From Leminorella grimontii ATCC 33999 = DSM 5078 (GTDB lineage: Bacteria; Pseudomonadota; Gammaproteobacteria; Enterobacterales; Enterobacteriaceae): 64,000 nt of DNA. The stretch is from the NCBI RefSeq assembly GCF_000439085.1, contig NZ_AUUA01000005.1, positions 124,001-188,000 on the forward strand. The letters are read 5' to 3'. Made by a program: the position numbers and the translations under genes. Below are positions 31,246 through 43,744 of this stretch, one piece after another. Every line of letters begins with the position of its first letter. Positions within the stretch are counted from its first letter, which is position 1. A model generated the notes under the pieces. That model saw nothing but the letters and a program-made list of their open reading frames with translations. It did not search any database and was not told the DNA's origin.

Positions 31246-33612
31246 GTGAGCACGGCGCAACGGGGTTTTATTCTTACTCGACACTGGCGGGACACCCCCG
31301 CGGGGATTGAGATTGACTACTGGCTGGCGACCGACAGCGGGCCGGTTCGACTGCGCCTGCCGCTCCAGCAGGCCGTTGCCTTCGTTCCCACAGACAGGCG
31401 TTCCGCCGTTGAGGCTCTTATAGCCAGCGAGCGCGGCTGCCGGATAAGGCCGCTCACGATGCGGGACTTCCAGCGTCGTCCGGTCGACGGATTATACTGT
31501 AGCCAATACCGTCAGCTGCAAAGGTTGGAAAAGCAGCTGGAGGAAGCCGGTATTTCCGTGTACGAAGCCGACGTTCGCCCGCACGAACGCTACCTGATGG
31601 AGCGCTTTATTACCGCTCCCGTCTCGTTTCAGGGCGACAAAGCCGCCGACGGCAGCCTTCGCTGCGCCCGCCTTAAGCCCGCGCCCGACTATCGCCCCGC
31701 CCTTCGCTTTGTTTCGCTGGATATCGAAACCTCCGAGCGCGGAGAACTTTACTCCATAGGGCTCTACGGCTGCGGGCAAAGCCAGGTCTACATGCTGGGG
31801 CCGCAAAGCGACGAGCGGCAGCCGGAGGGCGTTAGCCTGGAATACGTCGCCAGCCGCCCGCTGATGCTGCAAAAGCTCAATCAGTGGCTAGCGGAGCACG
31901 ATCCCGACGCCATTATCGGCTGGAATCTGGTGCAGTTCGATCTTCAGGTGCTGCAAAAGCACGCCGAGCGCTATCGCGTTCCGCTGCTTTTTGGCCGAGG
32001 AGCAAGCGCGCTTGAGTGGCGCGAGCACGGCTTCAAACAGGGCCACTTTTTTGCCTCAGCCAGCGGCAGGCTTATCATCGACGGCATCGAGGCGCTAAAA
32101 AGCGCGACCTGGAACTTCCCCTCGTTCAGCCTGGAAAACGTCTCCCGCGAACTGCTCAATGAAGGCAAGGCGATTGATAATCCCTATCAGCGCATGGACG
32201 AAATCAACCGCATGTTTCGGGAGGACAAGCCGGCTCTCGCCTACTACAACCTGATGGACTGCGTGCTGGTGGCGCGCATCTTTGAAAAAACCCAAATGTT
32301 TCCTTTTTTGCTGGAGCGCGCAACCGTCACCGGGCTTGCCGCCGACCGCAGCGGCGGCTCCGTCGCCGCCTTCAGCCACCTCTATCTGCCGCGCATGCAC
32401 CGCATCGGCTTCGTGGCGCCGAGCCTGGGCCGCCTGCCGGAAGAACACAGCCCCGGCGGCTACGTCATGTCGTCCACGCCCGGCCTGTACGACTCGGTGT
32501 TAGTGCTGGACTACAAGAGCCTGTATCCATCCATCATCCGCACCTTTCTTATCGATCCGGTCGGGCTGATTGAGGGCACGCTCAATCCGGACGATGTCGA
32601 CACCGTCGCCGGCTTCAGGCAGGCGCGCTTTTCCCGCAGCGTACACTGCCTGCCCGATATCGTTAAAGGGATTTGGCAGGGGCGGGAAGAGGCCAAGCGG
32701 CAAAACAACAGGCCGCTTTCTCAAGCGCTGAAAATCATCATGAACGCCTTCTACGGCGTGCTGGGCTCCAGCGGCTGCCGCTTTTTCGACCCTCGCCTGG
32801 CATCGTCAATTACCCTGCGGGGTCATGAAATTATGTTAAAAACGCGCGAACTGATTGAGGAACGGGGCTTTGACGTCATCTACGGCGATACCGATTCAAC
32901 CTTTGTCTGGCTTAAGGAAAAGCACGACAACGCACGGGCGCAAAAGATTGGCCGAGAGCTCGTCGCCCACGTCAACCAGTGGTGGGCCAGAACGCTCAAA
33001 GAGAACATGGGGCTAGACTCAGCGCTGGAGCTTGAATTTGAAACCCACTTCAACCGATTCCTGATGCCCACCATCCGCGGCGCCGAAGAGGGCAGCAAAA
33101 AGCGCTACGCCGGGCTCATCGTTCATGACGACGGCAGCGATGAAATCGTCTATAAGGGAATGGAAACGGTTCGCACCGACTGGACCCCGCTGGCGCAGCA
33201 TTTTCAGCAGGAGCTCTATTCGCGCATTTTCCACGGGCTTCCCTATCAATCGTTCGTTCGCGACTACGTGGCGAAAACGCTCGCCGGCGAGTTCGACGAT
33301 CGGCTGATTTACAGCAAGCGCCTGCGCCGTCGGCTGGCCGACTATCAGAAAAACGTGCCGCCGCACGCGCGCGCGGCCCGGCTGGCGGACGACTACAATC
33401 AGGCGCACGGCAGGCCGCTGCAATACCAAAACGGCGGCGTCATTCGTTACCTGATAACCCTACAGGGCCCTGAACCGCTGGAAATCCTGCGCTCCCCCAT
33501 CGACTATCAACACTATATTTCGCGCCAGCTTGCGCCGATTGCGGATGCAATCCTGCCGTTTATGCACGATAATTTTGATTCGCTGATTACCGGGCAAATG
33601 GGCTTGTTTTAA
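31246..33612 (+). CDS. polB: DNA polymerase II
   Basis: Pol II is the family-B polymerase induced by DNA damage; it helps restart forks and bypass lesions. It has 788 residues and a GTG start, as in E. coli. The 3'-5' exonuclease motif [13 protein letters not shown] is near residue 155; polymerase motifs are [11 protein letters not shown] and [11 protein letters not shown] LexA box lies upstream. It precedes rapA, and no arabinose genes flank it. Confidence 0.98.
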   Translation: MSTAQRGFILTRHWRDTPAGIEIDYWLATDSGPVRLRLPLQQAVAFVPTDRRSAVEALIASERGCRIRPLTMRDFQRRPVDGLYCSQYRQLQRLEKQLEEAGISVYEADVRPHERYLMERFITAPVSFQGDKAADGSLRCARLKPAPDYRPALRFVSLDIETSERGELYSIGLYGCGQSQVYMLGPQSDERQPEGVSLEYVASRPLMLQKLNQWLAEHDPDAIIGWNLVQFDLQVLQKHAERYRVPLLFGRGASALEWREHGFKQGHFFASASGRLIIDGIEALKSATWNFPSFSLENVSRELLNEGKAIDNPYQRMDEINRMFREDKPALAYYNLMDCVLVARIFEKTQMFPFLLERATVTGLAADRSGGSVAAFSHLYLPRMHRIGFVAPSLGRLPEEHSPGGYVMSSTPGLYDSVLVLDYKSLYPSIIRTFLIDPVGLIEGTLNPDDVDTVAGFRQARFSRSVHCLPDIVKGIWQGREEAKRQNNRPLSQALKIIMNAFYGVLGSSGCRFFDPRLASSITLRGHEIMLKTRELIEERGFDVIYGDTDSTFVWLKEKHDNARAQKIGRELVAHVNQWWARTLKENMGLDSALELEFETHFNRFLMPTIRGAEEGSKKRYAGLIVHDDGSDEIVYKGMETVRTDWTPLAQHFQQELYSRIFHGLPYQSFVRDYVAKTLAGEFDDRLIYSKRLRRRLADYQKNVPPHARAARLADDYNQAHGRPLQYQNGGVIRYLITLQGPEPLEILRSPIDYQHYISRQLAPIADAILPFMHDNFDSLITGQMGLF

Positions 33613-33653
33613 CGACTTCCGATCATTACCATAGCGCCCTTATTTTTATACGC

Positions 33654-33697
33654 CTCGCCTTGCCGCCAATTTGTGCGGCGGCCTCCCCGATGGCGAG
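33654..33697. repeat. nested hairpin between polB and rapA
   Basis: CTCGCC/GGCGAG encloses GCCGCC-AATTTGTGC-GGCGGC. The structure is strong but has no U-run. It may end polB transcripts or structure the rapA leader. Confidence 0.55.
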
Positions 33698-33728
33698 AGT
33701 CAACCACCATTAAGAAGCCGATAGATAT

Positions 33729-36641
33729 ATGCCTTTTACTGTAGGTCAACGCTGGATTAGTGACACGGAAAGTGATTTAGGACTGGGAACGGTCGTCGCA
33801 ACAGACGCGCGCACGGTTACCCTGCTGTTCCCCGCCATTGGCGAAAACCGCCTCTACGCTCGTAAAGATGCCCCCATCACTCGCGTCATGTTCAACCCAG
33901 GCGACCGCGTGACCAGCCATGAAGGCTGGCAGCTTATCGTTGACGAGGTCAAAGAGACGGACGGCGTTCTGACCTATCTGGGCCGCAGAACGGACGGGGA
34001 TGAGGACGTCGTATCCCTGCGGGAAATCATGCTCGACAGCAAGCTGACCTTCAGTAAACCGCAGGACAGGCTGTTTGCCGGTCAGATTGACCGCATGGAC
34101 CGCTTTTGCCTGCGCTATCGCGCCAGAAGGTATCAAAGCGAACAGTTTCGCATGCCGTGGAGCGGCCTGTGCGGCGTTCGCGCAAGCCTTATCCCCCATC
34201 AGCTGCATATCGCACACGAAGTGGGACGCCGCCACGCGCCGCGCGTTTTGCTGGCCGATGAGGTTGGTCTGGGGAAAACCATCGAGGCCGGTATGATTAT
34301 TCACCAGCAGCTGCTGGTGGGTCGCGTCGATCGCGTTCTGATCGTGGTGCCGGAGACTCTCCAGCACCAGTGGCTTATCGAAATGCTCAGGCGCTTCAAC
34401 CTGCACTTTTCGCTGTTTGACCACTCTCGCATTTATGACGAAACGCGGCAGGAATCAGAAAACCCGTTTGAATCGGAACAGCTGGTCATCTGCTCGCTGG
34501 ACTTCCTTTGCCAGCTCGACGCAAAACAGCAGGCGCAGCTGGTTGACGCCGGCTGGGACATGCTTATCGTCGACGAAGCGCACCACCTTGAGTGGAACGA
34601 GGCCGAGCCCAGCGTTCAGTATCAAATCATCGAGCGACTGGCGCAGCAGATCCCTTCAGTGCTGTTGTTAACCGCCACGCCGGAACAGCTTGGTCAGGAG
34701 AGCCACTTTGCGCGCCTGCGCCTGCTGGACTCAAACCGTTTCCACGACTACCGGGAGTTCGTCGCCGAGCAGCAAAAGTATAAGCCGGTCGCTGACGCCG
34801 TTAGCCTGCTGGTCAGCGGCGAAACGCTGAACAATGACGCCCTCAACGCGCTCGGCGAGCTGATAAGCGAGCAGGACATCGAACCGCTGCTCAAGGCGGC
34901 GAATCTGAAAGGCGACGAAGGCGAAAGCGCCCGCCAGGAGCTGGTGACCATGCTGATGGACAGGCACGGCACCAGCCGCGTGCTGTTTCGCAATACCCGC
35001 CAGGGCGTGAAAGGCTTTCCTCTGCGCTACCTGCACCAAATCAAGCTGCCGCTCCCGGCGCAGTACCAGACCGCCTTCAAGGTCGCCCGCATGATGAACG
35101 GCTCGGCGTCGCTCTCTTCTCGCGCGCACGACATGCTTTATCCGGAGCAAATTTTTCAGTCGCTGGAAGGCGACGGCATCAGTTGGCTGAACTTTGACCC
35201 GCGCGCGCAGTGGCTTATCGACTATTTAAAGCAGAACCGTCAGGAAAAGGTGCTGGTTATCTGCGCCAAGGCCGCAACGGCCCTACAGTTGGAGCAGGTG
35301 CTGCGCGAGCGAGAAGGCATCTACGCGGCGGTCTTCCACGAAGGGTTGTCTCTGGTTGAGCGCGATCGCGCCGCCGCCTGGTTCGCCGAACGGGACAACG
35401 GCGCTCAGGTGCTGCTGTGCTCTGAAATCGGCTCTGAAGGCCGTAACTTCCAGTTCGCCAACCGGCTGGTGATGTTTGACCTGCCGTTTAACCCTGACCT
35501 GCTGGAACAGCGCATCGGTCGTCTGGACCGCATAGGCCAAAGCCGCGACATTCAAATCATGGTGCCCTATCTGGAAAATACCGCGCAGGCCATTCTTATC
35601 CGCTGGTTCCACGAAGGGCTGGACGCCTTTGAACACACCTGCCCGACCGGCCGCCCTGTGTATGACGCCGTGCGCGACGAACTGATGGGCTATCTGGCGG
35701 AGCCGTCAGTACAGGAAGGCTTTGACGACTTCATCGCCCGCAGCCGCGAAAAGCACCTGAGCCTGAAGGCCCAGTTGGAAAACGGCCGCGACCGCCTGCT
35801 CGAAATGAACTCTAACGGCGGCGAGAAGGCGCAGACGCTGGCCGGCGCCATCGGCGAGCAGGACAACAACGTCGACCTGGTCGGCTTTACGCTCAACCTG
35901 TTCGACATCATCGGCATCAATCAGGACGACGACGGCGACAATCTGATGATCCTGACGCCGTCTGACCACATGCTGGTGCCGGACTTCCCCGGCCTGCCGC
36001 AGGACGGCTGTACGATTACCTTCGACAGAGACATCGCGCTGTCCCGCGAGGATGCCCAGTTTATCAGCTGGGAACACCCGATCGTTCGCAACGGCCTCGA
36101 CCTTATCCTGTCCGGCGATACCGGCAGCTGTGCCGTTTCTCTGTTGAAAAACAAGGCGCTGCCGGTCGGCACCATGCTGATGGAGCTGATTTACGTGGTG
36201 GAGGCGCAGGCGCCCAAGAACCTGCAGCTTACCCGCTTCCTGCCGCCGACGCCGGTCCGCCTGCTGCTTGACCGCAAGGGCAACAATCTGGCCGACAGCG
36301 TCGAGTTTGAAAGCTTCAACCGTCAGCTTAACGCCGTTAATCGCCACACCGGCAGCAAGCTGGTTAACGCCGTTCAAAAGGACATTTATGAAGTTTTGCA
36401 GCTCGGAGAAAGCGCGATAGCAGAGCGTGCGGCAGCGCTTATCGAAGCAGCTCGCCGCGAAGCCGACGACACGCTGACGCAGGAGCTCAGCCGCCTGAAC
36501 GCCCTGAAGGCGGTTAACCCGACCATTCGGGACGATGAGCTTGAGGCGATTGAGCAAACTCGCCAGCAGAGCCTGCTCTGCCTGGAACAGGCGACCTGGC
36601 GGCTCGACGCGCTGCGCATGATTGTCGTCACGCACCAGTAA
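33729..36641 (+). CDS. rapA: RNA polymerase-associated SWI2/SNF2 ATPase
   Basis: RapA (HepA) binds RNA polymerase and recycles it after transcription. It has 970 residues (E. coli 968). Two N-terminal Tudor-like domains are followed by a SWI2/SNF2 ATPase with Walker [14 protein letters not shown] and DEAH box [10 protein letters not shown], then the helicase C lobe with [14 protein letters not shown] and [10 protein letters not shown]. It lies between polB and rluA, the same order as in E. coli. Confidence 0.98.
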   Translation: MPFTVGQRWISDTESDLGLGTVVATDARTVTLLFPAIGENRLYARKDAPITRVMFNPGDRVTSHEGWQLIVDEVKETDGVLTYLGRRTDGDEDVVSLREIMLDSKLTFSKPQDRLFAGQIDRMDRFCLRYRARRYQSEQFRMPWSGLCGVRASLIPHQLHIAHEVGRRHAPRVLLADEVGLGKTIEAGMIIHQQLLVGRVDRVLIVVPETLQHQWLIEMLRRFNLHFSLFDHSRIYDETRQESENPFESEQLVICSLDFLCQLDAKQQAQLVDAGWDMLIVDEAHHLEWNEAEPSVQYQIIERLAQQIPSVLLLTATPEQLGQESHFARLRLLDSNRFHDYREFVAEQQKYKPVADAVSLLVSGETLNNDALNALGELISEQDIEPLLKAANLKGDEGESARQELVTMLMDRHGTSRVLFRNTRQGVKGFPLRYLHQIKLPLPAQYQTAFKVARMMNGSASLSSRAHDMLYPEQIFQSLEGDGISWLNFDPRAQWLIDYLKQNRQEKVLVICAKAATALQLEQVLREREGIYAAVFHEGLSLVERDRAAAWFAERDNGAQVLLCSEIGSEGRNFQFANRLVMFDLPFNPDLLEQRIGRLDRIGQSRDIQIMVPYLENTAQAILIRWFHEGLDAFEHTCPTGRPVYDAVRDELMGYLAEPSVQEGFDDFIARSREKHLSLKAQLENGRDRLLEMNSNGGEKAQTLAGAIGEQDNNVDLVGFTLNLFDIIGINQDDDGDNLMILTPSDHMLVPDFPGLPQDGCTITFDRDIALSREDAQFISWEHPIVRNGLDLILSGDTGSCAVSLLKNKALPVGTMLMELIYVVEAQAPKNLQLTRFLPPTPVRLLLDRKGNNLADSVEFESFNRQLNAVNRHTGSKLVNAVQKDIYEVLQLGESAIAERAAALIEAARREADDTLTQELSRLNALKAVNPTIRDDELEAIEQTRQQSLLCLEQATWRLDALRMIVVTHQ

Positions 36642-36658
36642 CCAGAGAGACTTGCGCC

Positions 36659-37315
36659 ATGATGGAACACTACGCTCCGCCAACCGAACCCTGGCTTCAC
36701 ATTCTGTACCGGGACGACCACATCATCGTGGTCAACAAGCCGAGCGGTTTACTGTCGGTGCCGGGCAAGGCCCCGGAGCACCGCGACAGCGTCATGGCGC
36801 GCGTTCAGCGCGACTTCCCCGCCGCTGAGTCCGTCCACCGGCTGGACATGGCCACCAGCGGCGTGATGGCCGTCGCGCTCACTAAGGCCGCGGAGCGCGA
36901 GCTTAAACGCCAGTTCCGCGAACGGGAACCGAAAAAAAGCTATCTGGCCCGCGTGTGGGGCCATTTGGAAAAAGATGAAGGGCTGGTTGACCTGCCGCTG
37001 ATCTGTGACTGGCCTAATAGGCCGAAGCAAAAGGTCTGTTTTGAAACCGGCAAAAGCGCGCAAACCGAGTATCGCGTGCTGAGCCGGGACGCCGACGGCA
37101 CCACGCGCGTCCTGCTTATGCCCATCACCGGCCGCTCTCACCAGCTGAGGGTGCATATGCTGGCGCTGGGCCATCCTATTCTGGGAGACAAGTTCTACGC
37201 CCATCCGGAAGCCAAAGCCATGGCGCCCCGACTGCTGCTGCACGCCCGCGAGCTGTGGATTACCCACCCGAAGTTCGGCGGGTCGATGCATTTTACGTGC
37301 GAGGCGGAGTTTTAA
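36659..37315 (+). CDS. rluA: 23S rRNA U746 / tRNA U32 pseudouridine synthase
   Basis: RluA makes pseudouridine at 23S rRNA U746 and at U32 of some tRNAs. It has 218 residues. The catalytic aspartate is in HRLDMATSGVM near residue 64, with VNKPSGLLSVPG upstream and ITGRSHQLRVHM downstream. It lies 17 bases after rapA and is probably co-transcribed with it. A short hairpin (AAGGCC/GGCCTT, 37314-37335) covers its stop codon and that of the convergent kinase gene. Confidence 0.96.
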   Translation: MMEHYAPPTEPWLHILYRDDHIIVVNKPSGLLSVPGKAPEHRDSVMARVQRDFPAAESVHRLDMATSGVMAVALTKAAERELKRQFREREPKKSYLARVWGHLEKDEGLVDLPLICDWPNRPKQKVCFETGKSAQTEYRVLSRDADGTTRVLLMPITGRSHQLRVHMLALGHPILGDKFYAHPEAKAMAPRLLLHARELWITHPKFGGSMHFTCEAEF

Positions 37316-37320
37316 GGCCG

Positions 37321-37848
37321 TCAGTCACAGGCCTTCAGGTGAGTTAAAAGTTCATCAATACACGCGTCAACGCCCTTACCTGCGGTATCAATAACAATGC
37401 GAGGCTCTTTCCAGGGCCAATATTCTCTTTCGTGCATAATCTGTCGCCAGGTCGGCAACACCAGCCCGGGCACTTCCGACCGACGGGCTTCAACCCGCTG
37501 GCGGTGCTCATCTTCGTCACTACAGACAAACTCCACGTCCAACGACACAACGCCCGCCTCTTGGGCAATTTCCCGCCAGCGCATGCGGGACCAGTCAACG
37601 GGGTTGACGCAGTCTGCGATCACGCAGTGGCCTAACGCCAGATTATCCTTCGCCAGCGCACAGCAAACCTCATATCCGGCAATGCCCACGTCGTTTCTGA
37701 GCACGTCCGAGCGGCGAATCGCCTGCTCCGCAGAGTCAATTCGTAAATAGACCGCCTGCGTGCGGGCCGCCAGCGCCTTGGCTATCGTACTTTTTCCTAC
37801 GCCCGGCAGCCCGCTGAAGATAAGTAACAGATTTTCTCGCGTCATCAT
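37321..37848 (-). CDS. P-loop kinase-like protein (AAA_33 type)
   Basis: A 175-residue P-loop NTPase with Walker A SGLPGVGKST at residues 12-21, followed by an RID motif and a lid-like region (EHRQRVEARRSE). It resembles small kinases that phosphorylate metabolites, nucleosides or antibiotics, but the substrate cannot be read from sequence. It is not at this position in E. coli, and is convergent with rluA and 35 bases downstream of djlA on the same strand. Confidence 0.85.
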   Translation of the reverse strand: MMTRENLLLIFSGLPGVGKSTIAKALAARTQAVYLRIDSAEQAIRRSDVLRNDVGIAGYEVCCALAKDNLALGHCVIADCVNPVDWSRMRWREIAQEAGVVSLDVEFVCSDEDEHRQRVEARRSEVPGLVLPTWRQIMHEREYWPWKEPRIVIDTAGKGVDACIDELLTHLKACD

Positions 37849-37883
37849 GTCGATAAAGGCTCCTCAACGTAGGGCTGGACTTA

Positions 37884-38693
37884 CTATTTAAACCCCTTCT
37901 CCCGCTTGATGAGATCGTAAGCGGCCTGAATTTCCTGCGCCTTCTGCTTGGCGATTTCCATCATCTCAGGCGGCAGCCCTTTGGCAACCAGCTTATCGGG
38001 GTGGTGTTCCGTCATCAGCTTGCGGTAAGCGCGCTTGATGGTGGCCGCATCGTCTTCCGGCTTAACGCCCAGCACGCTGCAGGCATCCTCCAGCGTCGGG
38101 CCGGAATGGGCGCTATAGCCGCCCTGCTGCCCCTGCCAGCCGCCGCCGAACTGCCGACCGCTTTGGATCATATCCAACAGCCTGTCGAGCTGTACCCGGG
38201 AAATGCCAAGCTCTTCGGCGATAACGTGCAGCACCTGACGCTCGTTGGGGTGCAGCACGCCGTCGGCAAAAGCCGCCTGCAGCTGAATCTCTAAAAACAT
38301 GCGCAACAGGTCTGCACGCCCAAAGCAAACGGTTCGAAATTCCTTAAGCTTTGCCCGCAGCGGGTAGCTGCTTTGTTTACCCTCGCGAAACGCCTGTTGG
38401 GCGTCTTCTCTGCGTGAGCCAAACAGCTGCATTCTGTTCATGATGATCGAGGCGTTTTTAATATCCACTTCCGTCACTCGCCCCTTGGACTTGGTCAAGT
38501 GCCCCATGACCTGGAACGTCGTTCGGAAAAACAGCGCCTGCCGCGCCTGCTGGTTAGCAAAAAAACCTCCACGGCGGACATTTCTGGCATTATCAATCAT
38601 ATGGCCAACGATAAGGCCTAAAAGAATCGCCCAAAATCCGCCGCCGGAGACGATCCCCAGCAGAACGCCCAGAATTTTACCCCAATACTGCAT
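37884..38693 (-). CDS. djlA: membrane-anchored DnaK co-chaperone
   Basis: DjlA is a type III J-protein of the inner membrane. It has 269 residues. One N-terminal glycine-rich membrane helix ([20 protein letters not shown]) is followed by a TerB-like domain and a C-terminal J domain with the HPD motif ([13 protein letters not shown]). I took ATG at 38693 (MQYWGKILG) as in E. coli; an ATG 11 codons upstream is less likely. Divergent from lptD. Confidence 0.96.
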   Translation of the reverse strand: MQYWGKILGVLLGIVSGGGFWAILLGLIVGHMIDNARNVRRGGFFANQQARQALFFRTTFQVMGHLTKSKGRVTEVDIKNASIIMNRMQLFGSRREDAQQAFREGKQSSYPLRAKLKEFRTVCFGRADLLRMFLEIQLQAAFADGVLHPNERQVLHVIAEELGISRVQLDRLLDMIQSGRQFGGGWQGQQGGYSAHSGPTLEDACSVLGVKPEDDAATIKRAYRKLMTEHHPDKLVAKGLPPEMMEIAKQKAQEIQAAYDLIKREKGFK

Positions 38694-38983
38694 ATCACCC
38701 TCAATTGACCATGCTGCAAACTGCAAATTGCATTATCATACTCGTCAAAGATTGAACCGCCTAACGGTGATGATAAGATTTAACGCTGGAGTAACAGCGG
38801 GGAGTAGGCTACTCTCACGAGATTTGCTTCTGCTAATATTTATACTTGGAAGTGTTCGAGCTACTTTTTCGGGCGGTTTTTGCTGTCCCTATGCCGAATA
38901 AAACAGGTAGAATTCGCTAATACCGCGTAGCTCGAAGGACTATCGGGTACAGCCGCAACAGATGGAATATCAAGACGAAACGC
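38694..38983. promoter_or_regulatory. djlA-lptD divergent intergenic region
   Basis: This 290-base region must hold promoters for djlA and lptD-surA-pdxA. An inverted repeat TCGAGCTAC/GTAGCTCGA (38856-38864 and 38927-38935) brackets 62 bases just upstream of lptD. In E. coli lptD has a sigma-E promoter, but I cannot identify a convincing sigma-E sequence here. Confidence 0.5.
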
Positions 38984-41344
38984 ATGAAAAAACGTTACCC
39001 TACTCTGCTGGCCTCCACCATTTGGATGGCTTTATACAGCCAGAACGCCTTGGCCGACACCAACCCGCTAGCCGAACAGTGTATGCTCGGCGTTCCTATG
39101 TACGAGCGCCCTCTGGTTTCAGGGGATCCGAACAGCCTGCCGGTTCATATTGAATCCGACGACAGTCAGGTAAACTACCCCGCCAGCGCCGTCTTTACGG
39201 GTAACGTCATTATTGAGCAGGGTAACCGCCTGATGACGTCCGATCAGGCTGAAGTGCACCAGACGCCTCAGGAAGGGCAGCCCGATCCGCTTCGTACCGT
39301 CACGGCTACCGGCAACGTCAAGTATGACGACAACATGATCAAGCTGAGCGGCCCCAAGGCGTGGTCGAACCTGAATACCAAAGATACCGACCTCTATGAG
39401 GGGCAGTATCAAATGGTAGGCCGCCAGGGGCGCGGACAGGCCGACGTGATGAAAGTGCGGGAAGCGAACCGCTACGCGATCCTTGAAAACGGCACCTTTA
39501 CCTCCTGCCTTCCCGGCGATAACAGCTGGAGCCTCGTCGGTTCGGAAATCATCCACGACAACGAAGAAGAGCTGGCGGAAATCTGGAACGCCCGATTTAA
39601 AATAGGGCCGGTCCCCGTTTTCTATAGCCCCTATTTACAGTTCCCGACCGGCAACAAGCGCCGCTCCGGCTTCCTGTTGCCCAACGCAAAGTTCAGCAAC
39701 AACAGCGGCTTTGAGTTCGCACTGCCGTACTACTGGAACATTGCGCCCAACTTCGATGCCACCATTACGCCCCACTACATCGCCGAACGCGGCATGCAGT
39801 ACCAAAACGAATTCCGCTACCTGCTGGCGCCGGGCGCCGGCCTGATGGAGTTCGACTGGCTTAAGGGCGACAATAAGTTCTCATCCGATTATCCCAATGA
39901 AGACAACAGCGACCGCTGGCTATTCTACTGGGCGCACTCTGGCGTCATGGACCAGCACTGGCGCTTTAACGTCGACTATACCAAGCTGAGCGACTACCGC
40001 TATCTGAGCGATTTCGATAGCGAATACGGTTCCAGCACCGACGGCTACGCTACGCAAAAATACAGCGTCGGCTACGCCGCCCAAAGCTGGAACGTGACCG
40101 CTGCGATGAAGAAGTTCCAAATTTTCGACCAAGGGGGCAACGCTAACGCCTACCGCGCCGAGCCTCAGGTAGACTTTAACCAGTATATGTACGATCTGGG
40201 TGGATTAGATCTTCATACCTATGCGCAGGTCGCCAAATTTACCAGCGAAAACGCCAGCAATCCGAAAGCGGTGCGCGCCCACCTCGAGCCGACGCTCAGC
40301 CTGCCGCTGGCCAACCGCTGGGGCAGCATCGACAGCGAAGTCAAGCTGATGGCGACCCATTACGATCAGGATATTCCCGACAGCAACACGAATACCAAGC
40401 TTAAGGATTCCGTTAACCGCGTGCTGCCGCAGTACAAAGTCTCCGGCAAGGTGGTTTTCGACAGGCCTATCGACATGTGGCAGGACTATACTCAAACGCT
40501 AGAGCCTCGCGTTCAGTATCTATACGTCCCGTATAAAGACCAAAGCGACATCAATATTTACGACTCGACGCTGCTGCAGTTCGACTATACCGGCCTGTTC
40601 CGCGATCGCGCCTACAGCGGGCTTGACCGCATATCCTCCGCCAATCAGGTTACTACGGGGTTAACGACCCGGGTTTACGATGAAGGGCAAAACGAGCGTT
40701 TTAACGCCTCTATCGGCCAGATTTATTATTTTGAAAAACCACGCATTGGTGATGATACAAACACTAACAGCACCAGCATGGACAAGGACAGCGATACGGG
40801 CAGCGTTATCTGGGCCGGCGACACGTTTTGGAAAATCAGTCCGACTACGGGGCTGCGCGGCGGCGTTCAGTACGATACGCGCCTCGATACCATTTCGGTT
40901 GCCAACGCCGTCGCTGAATACCGCAAAGACAGCGAACGCGTTCTACAGATAAGCTATCGCTATGCCAGTAAAGAATACGTTTCCGCCATGACCACCAACC
41001 TGTCTACGGGAAGCTCGGCCTATAATCAGGACATTTCCCAAATCGGCGCCATCGGCACTTGGCCGATTGCCGACCGCTGGTCGATGACGAGCGGTTATTA
41101 CTATGATACGAAACTAAAACAGACTGCTGATGGTCTAATTGGCGTTCAGTACAACACGTGCTGTTGGGCCGTAGGCGTTCGCTATGAAAGAAAGATCGTC
41201 GGCTGGGACAACACCAAGTTCAACAGTGACTACGACAACAAGGTTTCGTTCAACGTTGAGCTTCGCGGCCTGAGCCGCAATTACAACCGCGGCGGAACCA
41301 AGATGCTGAGCAGGGGCATTCTCCCTTATCAGCAGGCCTTCTAA
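38984..41344 (+). CDS. lptD: LPS-assembly outer-membrane protein
   Basis: LptD, with LptE, inserts LPS into the outer leaflet. It has 786 residues with a signal peptide (cleavage after residue 24, NALA-DT). An N-terminal periplasmic domain ([19 protein letters not shown]) precedes the 26-strand barrel. The disulphide cysteines seen in E. coli are present: AEQC near residue 33, TSCLP, and the adjacent CC pair in NTCCWAVG near the C-terminus. First gene of a run through apaH. Confidence 0.97.
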   Translation: MKKRYPTLLASTIWMALYSQNALADTNPLAEQCMLGVPMYERPLVSGDPNSLPVHIESDDSQVNYPASAVFTGNVIIEQGNRLMTSDQAEVHQTPQEGQPDPLRTVTATGNVKYDDNMIKLSGPKAWSNLNTKDTDLYEGQYQMVGRQGRGQADVMKVREANRYAILENGTFTSCLPGDNSWSLVGSEIIHDNEEELAEIWNARFKIGPVPVFYSPYLQFPTGNKRRSGFLLPNAKFSNNSGFEFALPYYWNIAPNFDATITPHYIAERGMQYQNEFRYLLAPGAGLMEFDWLKGDNKFSSDYPNEDNSDRWLFYWAHSGVMDQHWRFNVDYTKLSDYRYLSDFDSEYGSSTDGYATQKYSVGYAAQSWNVTAAMKKFQIFDQGGNANAYRAEPQVDFNQYMYDLGGLDLHTYAQVAKFTSENASNPKAVRAHLEPTLSLPLANRWGSIDSEVKLMATHYDQDIPDSNTNTKLKDSVNRVLPQYKVSGKVVFDRPIDMWQDYTQTLEPRVQYLYVPYKDQSDINIYDSTLLQFDYTGLFRDRAYSGLDRISSANQVTTGLTTRVYDEGQNERFNASIGQIYYFEKPRIGDDTNTNSTSMDKDSDTGSVIWAGDTFWKISPTTGLRGGVQYDTRLDTISVANAVAEYRKDSERVLQISYRYASKEYVSAMTTNLSTGSSAYNQDISQIGAIGTWPIADRWSMTSGYYYDTKLKQTADGLIGVQYNTCCWAVGVRYERKIVGWDNTKFNSDYDNKVSFNVELRGLSRNYNRGGTKMLSRGILPYQQAF

Positions 41345-41409
41345 GGGTTCACGGCACGCTGAAGACAGCCTTACATTTTTACGATAAACCGCTAAAAGCG
41401 AATGATGAA

Positions 41410-42759
41410 ATGAAAAAAGTAATGAAAAACTGGAAATCGCTGGCTACAGGCTTGGCGCTGTGTACGTCGGTGGCATCCATGTCGTTGGCATCGTTGAATG
41501 CGATCGCCGCTCCTCAGGGGCAGCACGTCGATCGCGTTGCGGTCGTCGTTAATAACGGCGTTATTCTGGAAAGCGACATCAACACCATGATGGCGTCGGT
41601 CAAAAACGGCGCTCGCCGCGCTGGCCAACAGCTTCCCGACGACAGAACCTTACGTTCTCAGATTACCGAACGGCTGATTATGGACACCATCATCGCTCAG
41701 TTGGGCGACAAGATGGGGATCAAAATTGACGACGCCCAGCTCGACCGCGCCATTGCCGACATCGCTCGCCAAAACCGCATGACCGCGGCGCAGTTGAAAA
41801 GCCGCCTCGGCGCGGAAGGCATCAACTACGGGAAGTACCGTGAGCAAATCCGTAAAGAGATGCTGATGAGCGAAGTCAGAAACAACGAAGTCCGCCGCCG
41901 CGTCACCGTGCTGCCGCAGGAAGTCGACGCGTTGGCAAACCAGATTTCCAAACAAATCAGCGGCAGCGCCGAGCTGAATCTGAGCCACATTCTTATCGCA
42001 ATGCCGGAAAACCCGAACTCCGAGCAGGTGGCTAAAGCCAGCGAGCTGGCCAACAGCCTGGTCGAACAGCTAAACGCCGGTGCCGACTTCGGCAAGCTGG
42101 CGGCCTCCTACTCCGCCGATCCTCAAGCGCTTAAGGGCGGCAAAATGGGCTGGGCCAAAATGGAAGAGCTGCCTTCCGTTTTCTCCAGCGAGCTGCAAAA
42201 TTCCAAAAAGGGCGGCATCGTCGGCCCTATCCGCTCAAACGTCGGCTTCCATATCCTGAAAGTCAACGACATTCGCGGTGAGCAGAAGGCCATTTCCATA
42301 CTGGAAGTCCACGCTCGTCATATTCTCATCAAGCCTTCTATCGTCATGACGGACGATCAGGCCCGCGCCAAGATTGCTTCTATCGCAGACGACATCAAGA
42401 GCGGCAAGGCGACGTTCCAGGAAATGGCCCGTAAGTACTCAGAAGATCCGGGCTCGGCTCAACAGGGCGGCGATCTCGGCTGGTCTTCTCCTGAATCTTA
42501 CGATCCGGCCTTCCGAGACGCGCTGATGCGCCTGCAGAAAAACGAAATCAGTCAACCGATTCGCTCTTCCTTCGGCTGGCACCTGATCCAGTTCCTGGAC
42601 TCTCGTCAGGTCGACAAAACCGACGTGGCGCAAAAAGATCGCGCTTACCGCATGCTGTTCAACCGTAAGTTCTCAGAAGAAGTACCAAGCTGGATGCAGG
42701 AAGTCCGCGCCGGCGCCTACGTGAAAATTATGGATAACGGCAGTAGCGATGCACAGTAA
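41410..42759 (+). CDS. surA: periplasmic chaperone and peptidyl-prolyl isomerase
   Basis: SurA escorts outer-membrane proteins, including LptD, to the Bam complex. It has 449 residues: signal peptide (cleavage near residue 33, AIAA-PQ), N-terminal chaperone module, two parvulin domains ([14 protein letters not shown] and [11 protein letters not shown]), and a C-terminal helix. The start may instead be ATG at 41422 (MKNWK), which aligns with E. coli; neither has a strong ribosome binding site. It overlaps pdxA by 11 bases. Confidence 0.96.
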   Translation: MKKVMKNWKSLATGLALCTSVASMSLASLNAIAAPQGQHVDRVAVVVNNGVILESDINTMMASVKNGARRAGQQLPDDRTLRSQITERLIMDTIIAQLGDKMGIKIDDAQLDRAIADIARQNRMTAAQLKSRLGAEGINYGKYREQIRKEMLMSEVRNNEVRRRVTVLPQEVDALANQISKQISGSAELNLSHILIAMPENPNSEQVAKASELANSLVEQLNAGADFGKLAASYSADPQALKGGKMGWAKMEELPSVFSSELQNSKKGGIVGPIRSNVGFHILKVNDIRGEQKAISILEVHARHILIKPSIVMTDDQARAKIASIADDIKSGKATFQEMARKYSEDPGSAQQGGDLGWSSPESYDPAFRDALMRLQKNEISQPIRSSFGWHLIQFLDSRQVDKTDVAQKDRAYRMLFNRKFSEEVPSWMQEVRAGAYVKIMDNGSSDAQ

Positions 42760-43744
42760 TCCTCGAAGGGTCGTCATTACGCCGGGGGAACCTGCCGGCG
42801 TAGGCCCAGACCTCACCGTTCAACTGGCCCAGCAAAGCTGGCCGGTTGAACTGGTCGTCTGCGCCGATCCGGACCTTTTACAGCAGCGGGCAGCCCTCTT
42901 GGGGCTGCCTTTGCAATTACGCGCCTATGAGCCTTCAGCTGAGCCAAGGCCGCAGGAAGCGGGAACGCTTACCCTGCTGCCAATAGGCCTAAAGGCGCCA
43001 AGCGCGCCGGGCCAGCTTTGCGTCGCCAACGGCCAGTACGTGGTGGAAACCCTTGCGCGCGCCTGTGACGGCTGCCTGAGCGGCGAGTTTGCCGCGCTTA
43101 TTACGGGTCCGGTACACAAAGGCGTCATTAACGATGCCGGCGTTCCTTTTACTGGCCACACTGAGTTTTTCGCCGAGAGGAGCCACCGGCCGCGCGTCGT
43201 CATGATGCTGGCAACGGAAGAGCTTCGCGTTGCGCTAGTCACTACCCACCTTCCCCTGTCGCAGGTATCTGGCGCCGTGACCGCGCAAAGCCTGACGGAA
43301 ACGATTGAAATCCTTCAGCACGACCTGCAAACCAAGTTCGGCATCGATAGCCCCCGCATTTACGTTTGCGGCCTGAATCCCCACGCGGGCGAAGGCGGAC
43401 ACATGGGACGGGAAGAAATCGACGTGATTATTCCTACCCTTGACGCCCTGTGCGAGCGCGGAATGAACCTTGTCGGCCCGCTGCCCGCCGATACGCTGTT
43501 TCAGCCCAAGTATTTACAGCACGCCGACGCCGTTTTAGCCATGTATCACGACCAGGGCCTGCCGGTTCTGAAGTACCAAGGTTTTGGCAGAGCGGTCAAT
43601 ATTACGCTGGGCCTCCCTTTTATCCGCACGTCGGTCGATCACGGCACTGCGCTGGATCTGGCCGCTACCGGACAGGCGGACGTTGGCAGCTTTACCGTTG
43701 CCCTTAATCTCGCAATAAAGATGATAAATAACCGTAATGAATAA
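42749..43744 (+). CDS. pdxA: 4-hydroxythreonine-4-phosphate dehydrogenase
   Basis: PdxA oxidises 4-phosphohydroxy-L-threonine in pyridoxal 5'-phosphate synthesis. It has 331 residues. [13 protein letters not shown] opens the protein; the metal-binding histidines lie in [20 protein letters not shown] and [12 protein letters not shown]. Its start overlaps surA and its end overlaps rsmA by eight bases, consistent with the conserved surA-pdxA-rsmA-apaGH operon. Confidence 0.97.
   Translation: MHSNPRRVVITPGEPAGVGPDLTVQLAQQSWPVELVVCADPDLLQQRAALLGLPLQLRAYEPSAEPRPQEAGTLTLLPIGLKAPSAPGQLCVANGQYVVETLARACDGCLSGEFAALITGPVHKGVINDAGVPFTGHTEFFAERSHRPRVVMMLATEELRVALVTTHLPLSQVSGAVTAQSLTETIEILQHDLQTKFGIDSPRIYVCGLNPHAGEGGHMGREEIDVIIPTLDALCERGMNLVGPLPADTLFQPKYLQHADAVLAMYHDQGLPVLKYQGFGRAVNITLGLPFIRTSVDHGTALDLAATGQADVGSFTVALNLAIKMINNRNE

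Noticed and set aside
35706-36683. 325-codon frame antisense to rapA
   Set aside because: GC-rich third positions of rapA create it; there are no motifs and no start signal.
38962-39153. small frame over the lptD signal peptide
   Set aside because: It overlaps the certain lptD start in a different frame and has no homology.
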